Shown here: piece after piece, positions 7,132 to 11,002 of the stretch | How positions within the stretch are numbered: position 1 is the stretch's first letter | Layout of the letters: the number at the start of each line of letters is the position of its first letter | NCBI GenBank assembly: GCA_903921945.1 | Contig: CAIXSC010000933.1 | Location: forward strand, 1-11,002 | Length of the DNA stretch: 11,002 nucleotides | Reading direction: 5' to 3' | Source: an uncultured Planctomycetaceae bacterium | GTDB lineage: Bacteria > Planctomycetota > Planctomycetia > Pirellulales > Pirellulaceae | The notes under the pieces: model-generated | The model's input: only the letters and a program-made list of their open reading frames with translations | Database searches by the model: none | What the model was told of the DNA's origin: nothing | Made by a program: the position numbers and the translations under genes

Positions 7132-7322
7132 GCGTTCGACCCGGACCGTGGTCGCGGCCCAAAAAGACTGGGAAGGCGTTGGTGACGGCCGTGAGTCCGT
7201 CTACGATGGGTCACTATAGCGATCCGGCGAGTCCACGGCCGAAAAGAATGCTGGCCGAACGCCGCGATTTACCGAATGGCGCGATTTATCGCCTGGGTGA
7301 TTCCATCCCGTTCTTTCGGTTC
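7132..7322. promoter_or_regulatory. Divergent intergenic region with candidate promoter and operator-like repeats
   Basis: This gap separates the minus-strand ATPase operon from the plus-strand cytochrome gene. Plus strand: TTGGTG (7179-7184) and TACGAT (7202-7207) are 17 bases apart, a weak sigma-70-like pair. Further on, GCGATTTAYCG occurs twice as a direct repeat (7264 and 7281), and the second copy is a near palindrome, GCGAT-TT-ATCGC (7281-7292). These could be an operator upstream of the cytochrome start at 7323. If translation began at 7206 or 7248, the repeats would be coding instead. Confidence 0.3.
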
Positions 7323-9713
7323 ATGACGACCCGCAATATGGTCTCCGAAACGTCCCCTGCGTCAGCCCGCGAAACACGGCTTGCTTTCCCGGCAACCGGA
7401 GCCGTCGAGGCGGCGACACCGCGGGCGCGAAGGTGGCTCCCGTTCTTGCTGAACGCGCTCGGGTTGCTGGCCGCCACCGGTTGCGGTTCCGACGACCGAC
7501 GTGCTGGTAGTGTCGCCTCCGAGACTGAATTGGCTGGAGAATTCCATGCCGTTTCCGTCCCCGAGCAACCCCAGTGGCCGCCGCCGCGTGATCGCGGCTA
7601 CGTGGGAAGCACAGCTTGCCAACCGTGCCATCAGGAGATTGTTTCGCGCTACCAATCGCATCCGATGGCCCATTCATTTACCCGCGTTGGCATTGATCCC
7701 GCGGCCGCCGGGGCGGATCAACGCCCGACAGAGAAATTGGCGGAGCCTTCTCCCCCAGCCGACGTCCTCGCCGACCCGGAGTTCGCCAACTTGCCGGTCG
7801 TCTTTCGCCGCGACGCGGCCCGCGAATACGGCGTGGAAATGCGAGCGGGCCGATTGTGGCATCGCGAATCGGCGGGTACGGCGTACTCGCAGTCCGAGCC
7901 GATCGCGTTCGCCATCGGTTCCGGGCGACGCGGCCGCAGCTACGTTCTCAACCGTGACGGATGGCTGACCATGTCACCCATTTCCTGGTACGCCGCCGAG
8001 CAACGCTGGGATCTGTCTCCCGAGTACGCTCCCGAGTCGCATCCGCGTTTTGATCGGCCCGTGTCCGATCGCTGCTTGCAATGCCACGCGGGACGTGTCG
8101 AGCACGCTTCCACCACCACCGCTACCACCACCGCTACCACCACCGCTACCGCTACCACCACCACCGCCACCGCCACCGAGCGGCCGACGGCGACCGGCGA
8201 TGTCATGCGCTATTCGCCCCGCGTGGCGACCGAGTTGGCGATCGGGTGCGAACGCTGCCATGGACCGGGCGAACGCCATGTCGCCAAGCATACCGCCGCG
8301 TCCGCCGAATCACGGGCGCAAGCGGCCGACGATTCCATCTGCAATCCGGCACGGCTACCAGCGGATCGCGCGGACGATGTCTGCAATCAGTGCCACCTGA
8401 GCGGCGCTGCCCAGGTGTTACGGTTCGGGCGGCGCCACAACGACTTTCGTCCCGGCGATCGGCTCGCGGATATTTGGCTCACGTTCCAAAACGCAGACAT
8501 CCCGGTGAACGGGCTAGGCGCGGACCGGCGCCCCGAGGAGGGAACTGGCGATCCGGCCATCGCCTCGACACCGCGTGATGGCGAAGCGCCACCGCGGTCA
8601 CGCGCCTCCACCGAGGCGATTCAGGCGGTCAGTCACGTGTGGCAGACGCGCGCAAGCCGTTGCTATCAAGGCTCCGGCGGCGAGTTGCGTTGCGTGTCAT
8701 GCCACGACCCGCACGGTGTTCCCGACGAGCGTTCACGCGTCGCTTTTTTCGACAGCAAATGCCTCGCTTGCCACACGGCGGACGCATGCGCAGCGCCGGC
8801 TCAAGAACGATCAGCTCCGCCCGCCGCCGGCTCTTGCGTCGCTTGCCACATGCCTCGCTTGCCAGCCGCGGACGTGCCTCACACCACGCAAACCGATCAT
8901 CGCATCGCTCGTCGTCCGTCCGATGCCCACGCCCTCGCCCATGCGAACACCGACGTCCCATCGAATTCCAACGTCCCATCGAATTCCAACGTCCGCTCCA
9001 AGAAAAACGATGTCCGCTCGGACAACGACGTTCGCTCGGATGCCGACATCGCGCATTCGGCTGGCGATCGTGCCGCTGCTGGCGACCGTGCCGCTGCTAG
9101 CGACCGCTCCACTGCCAGCGACCGCGCTGCTGCGGTTCGCGGGCCTGACAACTCGCTGTTCGCGGCCGTGTCCCAGCCGGATTTCTCGGGAGTGCCTGTG
9201 TGGGAGATTCAGCGGGCACGCACGCTCCTGGCGGCGCAGCAGGCGGAACAGGAGCGATCGCCAACCTTGGCTGGTCGCGTGCTGCAGCAGTTGAAACCGT
9301 TCGAAGCGATGATCGACGGCGATGCGGATTTATTGGACGCGAGGGCGATCTGCCGGTTGCTCACAGGGCAGCGGGCCGAGGCGATTCGCGATTGGGAACG
9401 ATTGTTAAGCGTGGACCCGGAGCGGCTCTCGGCGCTGCAATCGCTGCTCACGATTCTGATGGAAATGGGGGAGACGACGCGCGCGGCGGGCTACGCGGAA
9501 AGGTTGCTCGCCTTAAACCCGAAACAGGCGGACGTGCTCTGGCGATACTCGGTGTTGTCCGAGCGGCTTGGGTTGTTCGAGCGGGCGGGCGAGGCGATCG
9601 AGCAGGCGTGGCGGTTGAATCCGGCGTCCGCGGCGATTCGCCAGCGTCGAGCCGCGTTGCAGCCCTGGGCGGTGGAGAAGACTCGTACCCCATCGCCACC
9701 GCCGCTACCATAA
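7323..9713 (+). CDS. Heptahaem c-type cytochrome lipoprotein with C-terminal TPRs
   Basis: Predicted 796 aa from the ATG at 7323. Earlier in-frame starts (7113, 7206, 7248) only add unlikely N-terminus, and 7113 overlaps the divergent gene. A hydrophobic segment WLPFLLNALGLLAATGC ends in a lipobox-like ATGC (Cys54), suggesting export by Sec and lipid anchoring; haem would be attached outside the cytoplasm. Seven CXXCH motifs start at residues 99 (CQPCH), 251 (CLQCH), 309 (CERCH), 354 (CNQCH), 457 (CVSCH), 480 (CLACH) and 505 (CVACH). The last is followed by MP and TDHRI, as in many multihaem cytochromes with TPRs. A Thr/Ala tract (263-286) splits haems 2 and 3, and a repeat linker (545-604) joins the haem part to about three TPRs (675-780). 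Likely role: extracytoplasmic electron transfer or a protein-bound redox scaffold. Donor and acceptor are unknown. The gene at 9819 follows after 105 bases. Confidence 0.88.
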   Translation: MTTRNMVSETSPASARETRLAFPATGAVEAATPRARRWLPFLLNALGLLAATGCGSDDRRAGSVASETELAGEFHAVSVPEQPQWPPPRDRGYVGSTACQPCHQEIVSRYQSHPMAHSFTRVGIDPAAAGADQRPTEKLAEPSPPADVLADPEFANLPVVFRRDAAREYGVEMRAGRLWHRESAGTAYSQSEPIAFAIGSGRRGRSYVLNRDGWLTMSPISWYAAEQRWDLSPEYAPESHPRFDRPVSDRCLQCHAGRVEHASTTTATTTATTTATATTTTATATERPTATGDVMRYSPRVATELAIGCERCHGPGERHVAKHTAASAESRAQAADDSICNPARLPADRADDVCNQCHLSGAAQVLRFGRRHNDFRPGDRLADIWLTFQNADIPVNGLGADRRPEEGTGDPAIASTPRDGEAPPRSRASTEAIQAVSHVWQTRASRCYQGSGGELRCVSCHDPHGVPDERSRVAFFDSKCLACHTADACAAPAQERSAPPAAGSCVACHMPRLPAADVPHTTQTDHRIARRPSDAHALAHANTDVPSNSNVPSNSNVRSKKNDVRSDNDVRSDADIAHSAGDRAAAGDRAAASDRSTASDRAAAVRGPDNSLFAAVSQPDFSGVPVWEIQRARTLLAAQQAEQERSPTLAGRVLQQLKPFEAMIDGDADLLDARAICRLLTGQRAEAIRDWERLLSVDPERLSALQSLLTILMEMGETTRAAGYAERLLALNPKQADVLWRYSVLSERLGLFERAGEAIEQAWRLNPASAAIRQRRAALQPWAVEKTRTPSPPPLP
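8110..8177 (+). repeat. ACC/GCY microsatellite-like repeat inside the cytochrome gene
   Basis: A run of (ACC)n with GCT or GCC interruptions, partly as a 12-bp unit ACCACCACCGCT, encodes a Thr/Ala-only tract (residues 263-286 of the predicted protein). It lies in frame between haem motifs 2 and 3. All variants stay multiples of three, so length change by slippage would keep the reading frame. Confidence 0.85.
8955..9134 (+). repeat. Array of degenerate 18-bp (6-residue) repeats in the cytochrome linker
   Basis: Two perfect 18-bp units GTCCCATCGAATTCCAAC stand at 8955-8972 and 8973-8990 (protein VPSNSN twice). A 21-bp relative (8991-9011) and two VRSDND/VRSDAD units (9012-9029, 9030-9047) follow. 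After a short spacer come four units of the form GDRAAA, GDRAAA, SDRSTA, SDRAAA (9063-9134). All units keep frame. The encoded linker is polar and probably disordered, between the haem domain and the TPRs. Confidence 0.85.
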
Positions 9714-9818
9714 ATGGGGCCGCGAGCGGACACTGGGACGGCGCTATGTGGTGGGTGCGGGGGTCGGGTGTCGGGCGGAATCGTTGAAAACGCGTCGCGG
9801 CGATCACGGGAGGGAACG

Positions 9819-11002
9819 GTGACAACGGTTGCGGAATCGGCTGCGGTGACGATCGGAAGTCGACAGCGTTCCCGCCGTCGCCGCTGGTTGTTTGCCATGG
9901 CCGCACTCGTCGCCGCGGCGGCCGCCACTTGGGCGGTGCTTGAATACCAGGAGCGGCCTTTGCTCCACGCGGCCCGCGAATTCCAGGCCGGCAAGGCGGC
10001 GCGAGCGTTGGCTTGGTCCAACTACTATCTGGAGGGACGACCGGACGACAGCCGGGCGCAGATGTGGAAGGCCCGAGCGCTTGTGGAATTGAATCGCCCG
10101 GTCGAAGCGTTGGCGATCTTTGAGCGTGTCAACGCGGCCTCGTTTGACGAAGTCCATGCCTGGGCCAAAGCATACCTGCTGCAACAGCAGTGGACGCGGG
10201 CGTTGCCGCTTCTCACCTTGGCCGCGAACCTGCAGCCTGCCGACGCGGATGTTTTGCATGAACTGACCACGTGCCGGATTCGCATGGGACTGCTCGACGA
10301 AGCCGCCGACTCGGCTTCGCGACTCACGCGGCTGCCCGGACAAGAGGCGCGCGGTTGGCTGCTGCAAGCGACCATCCACAACGATGTCGGCGACTATTTG
10401 AAGACGATCGAGTGCTATCGCAAGACTCTGGCACTGTCCCCGGACGCCACGGGTCTGCAACTGGCGCCGCACGAGGTCTTCTTGCAATTCGGACTCGTGT
10501 TGCTCAATGCGGGTCAACCCGCCGAGGGCCAAGTGCTGTTGCGACGGTCGTTGGCCCTGTTGCCGACCACCGATGCCGCCGCGGCGCTCGGCAACGCGTT
10601 GTCGCTGGCTGGAGACAGCGATGGGGCGAAGGCGGCATGGCAACGGGCGGTCGAGCTTTCGCCGAGCAATCTGTCGGCCCGCGAAGCACTCGCGAAAGCC
10701 GCCATGCAGGATCGCGATTTCGCGGCGGGAAAAAGATGGCTGACCATCAACGGCCAAGTGACCGCTCGCAGCAGCTCCGCCTACCTGATGCATCGCCTGT
10801 TGACGCTCGAAGGCGACCAAGCGGCCGCCGAAGCCTGGGCGAAACGCGCCGACGAATACCGGCAGCGCGAACAGCGGGTGACGCGGATGGACGAACTGCT
10901 GCTCCGCTCGCCGCGCGATTATTGGTCGAATGTGATTCGCGCGTACCGTTTCGCGCAGGCTGGCAATTGGCCCCAAGCCGCCGATATGCTCAAAGCCCTC
11001 AC
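9819..11002 (+). CDS. Membrane-anchored TPR protein, 3' end outside window
   Basis: A GTG at 9819 follows a clear Shine-Dalgarno (GGGAGGG at 9808-9814, four bases before the start), and the frame stays open to the window edge, giving 394 codons. Residues 15-22 are basic (RQRSRRRR) and a hydrophobic helix follows (WLFAMAALVAAAAATWAVL, about 23-41), so the protein is held in the membrane with its bulk outside the cytoplasm. The rest is consecutive helix pairs of the TPR kind, e.g. DEAADSASRL (about 155), DYLKTIECYRKTLALSPD (about 195-212), AEGQVLLRRSLALLP (about 235-250) and DGAKAAWQRAVELSP (about 268-283). TPRs bind other proteins. With the cytochrome-TPR gene 105 bases upstream on the same strand, it is probably the next gene of one operon. 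An in-frame ATG at 9897 is possible but would cut the basic anchor. Confidence 0.85.
   Translation, partial: MTTVAESAAVTIGSRQRSRRRRWLFAMAALVAAAAATWAVLEYQERPLLHAAREFQAGKAARALAWSNYYLEGRPDDSRAQMWKARALVELNRPVEALAIFERVNAASFDEVHAWAKAYLLQQQWTRALPLLTLAANLQPADADVLHELTTCRIRMGLLDEAADSASRLTRLPGQEARGWLLQATIHNDVGDYLKTIECYRKTLALSPDATGLQLAPHEVFLQFGLVLLNAGQPAEGQVLLRRSLALLPTTDAAAALGNALSLAGDSDGAKAAWQRAVELSPSNLSAREALAKAAMQDRDFAAGKRWLTINGQVTARSSSAYLMHRLLTLEGDQAAAEAWAKRADEYRQREQRVTRMDELLLRSPRDYWSNVIRAYRFAQAGNWPQAADMLKAL

Noticed and set aside
7113..7322. Upstream extension of the cytochrome gene to the ATG at 7113
   Set aside because: It would overlap the start of the divergent ATPase gene and add a Trp/Arg/Pro-rich stretch in front of the export signal. 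Starts at 7323 or 7338 fit better.
8110..8177. CRISPR-like or array structure
   Set aside because: It has no spacers: this is a continuous triplet repeat inside an open reading frame.
7974..8291. Glycine-rich minus-strand frame (GGGSGGG type)
   Set aside because: The glycine runs are only the complement of the Thr/Ala triplet repeat in the cytochrome gene.
9804..10976. Long minus-strand reading frame (390 codons) opposite the last gene
   Set aside because: It mirrors the GC-rich codon pattern of the plus-strand TPR gene, which has a strong Shine-Dalgarno, a basic anchor and recognisable TPR helices. The antisense product has no family features.

Overview
The window looks like a GC-rich chromosome segment from a planctomycete (Pirellulales-like). 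This rests on family content rather than a marker gene: a multiheme cytochrome fused to TPRs, a MoxR/VWA pair of the 'NEIPEL' type, a LarA-like protein of the kind common in Planctomycetota, proteins with long arginine-rich leaders, and a decayed one-ORF IS3-type transposase. No rRNA, tRNA or CRISPR array was seen.

Layout. 1-149 (+) is the last 48 codons of exodeoxyribonuclease VII large subunit (xseA). 150-418 is non-coding and carries a short 10-bp tandem repeat. 419-1645 (+) encodes an exported, probably outer-membrane beta-barrel protein of unknown function. 1737-3014 (+) encodes a LarA-family protein that keeps the residues expected to hold and use the nickel-pincer cofactor. 3015-3871 has no intact gene. 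It contains a 441-bp remnant of an IS3-type element (about 3249-3689) with transposase fragments on the minus strand, a core deletion, stops, a frameshift and imperfect terminal inverted repeats, plus two GC-rich hairpins.

7131 down to 3872 (-) is a two-gene unit: a MoxR-type AAA+ ATPase followed by a VWA protein with an intact MIDAS motif. Such pairs act as ATP-driven remodelling or metal-insertion machines, with the VWA protein as partner or adaptor; the target here is unknown.

Divergent from it, 7323-9713 (+) encodes a predicted lipoprotein with seven CXXCH haem motifs, two unstable-looking low-complexity repeat tracts and a C-terminal TPR region. It is followed by 9819-11002 (+), a membrane-anchored TPR protein with a strong Shine-Dalgarno that runs off the window. 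These two probably form one transcription unit for an extracytoplasmic electron-transfer or scaffold function. The repeat architecture of the cytochrome, the internally deleted IS and the LarA homologue standing without larB/C/E are the most unusual items. I found no clear evidence for a wholly new system.
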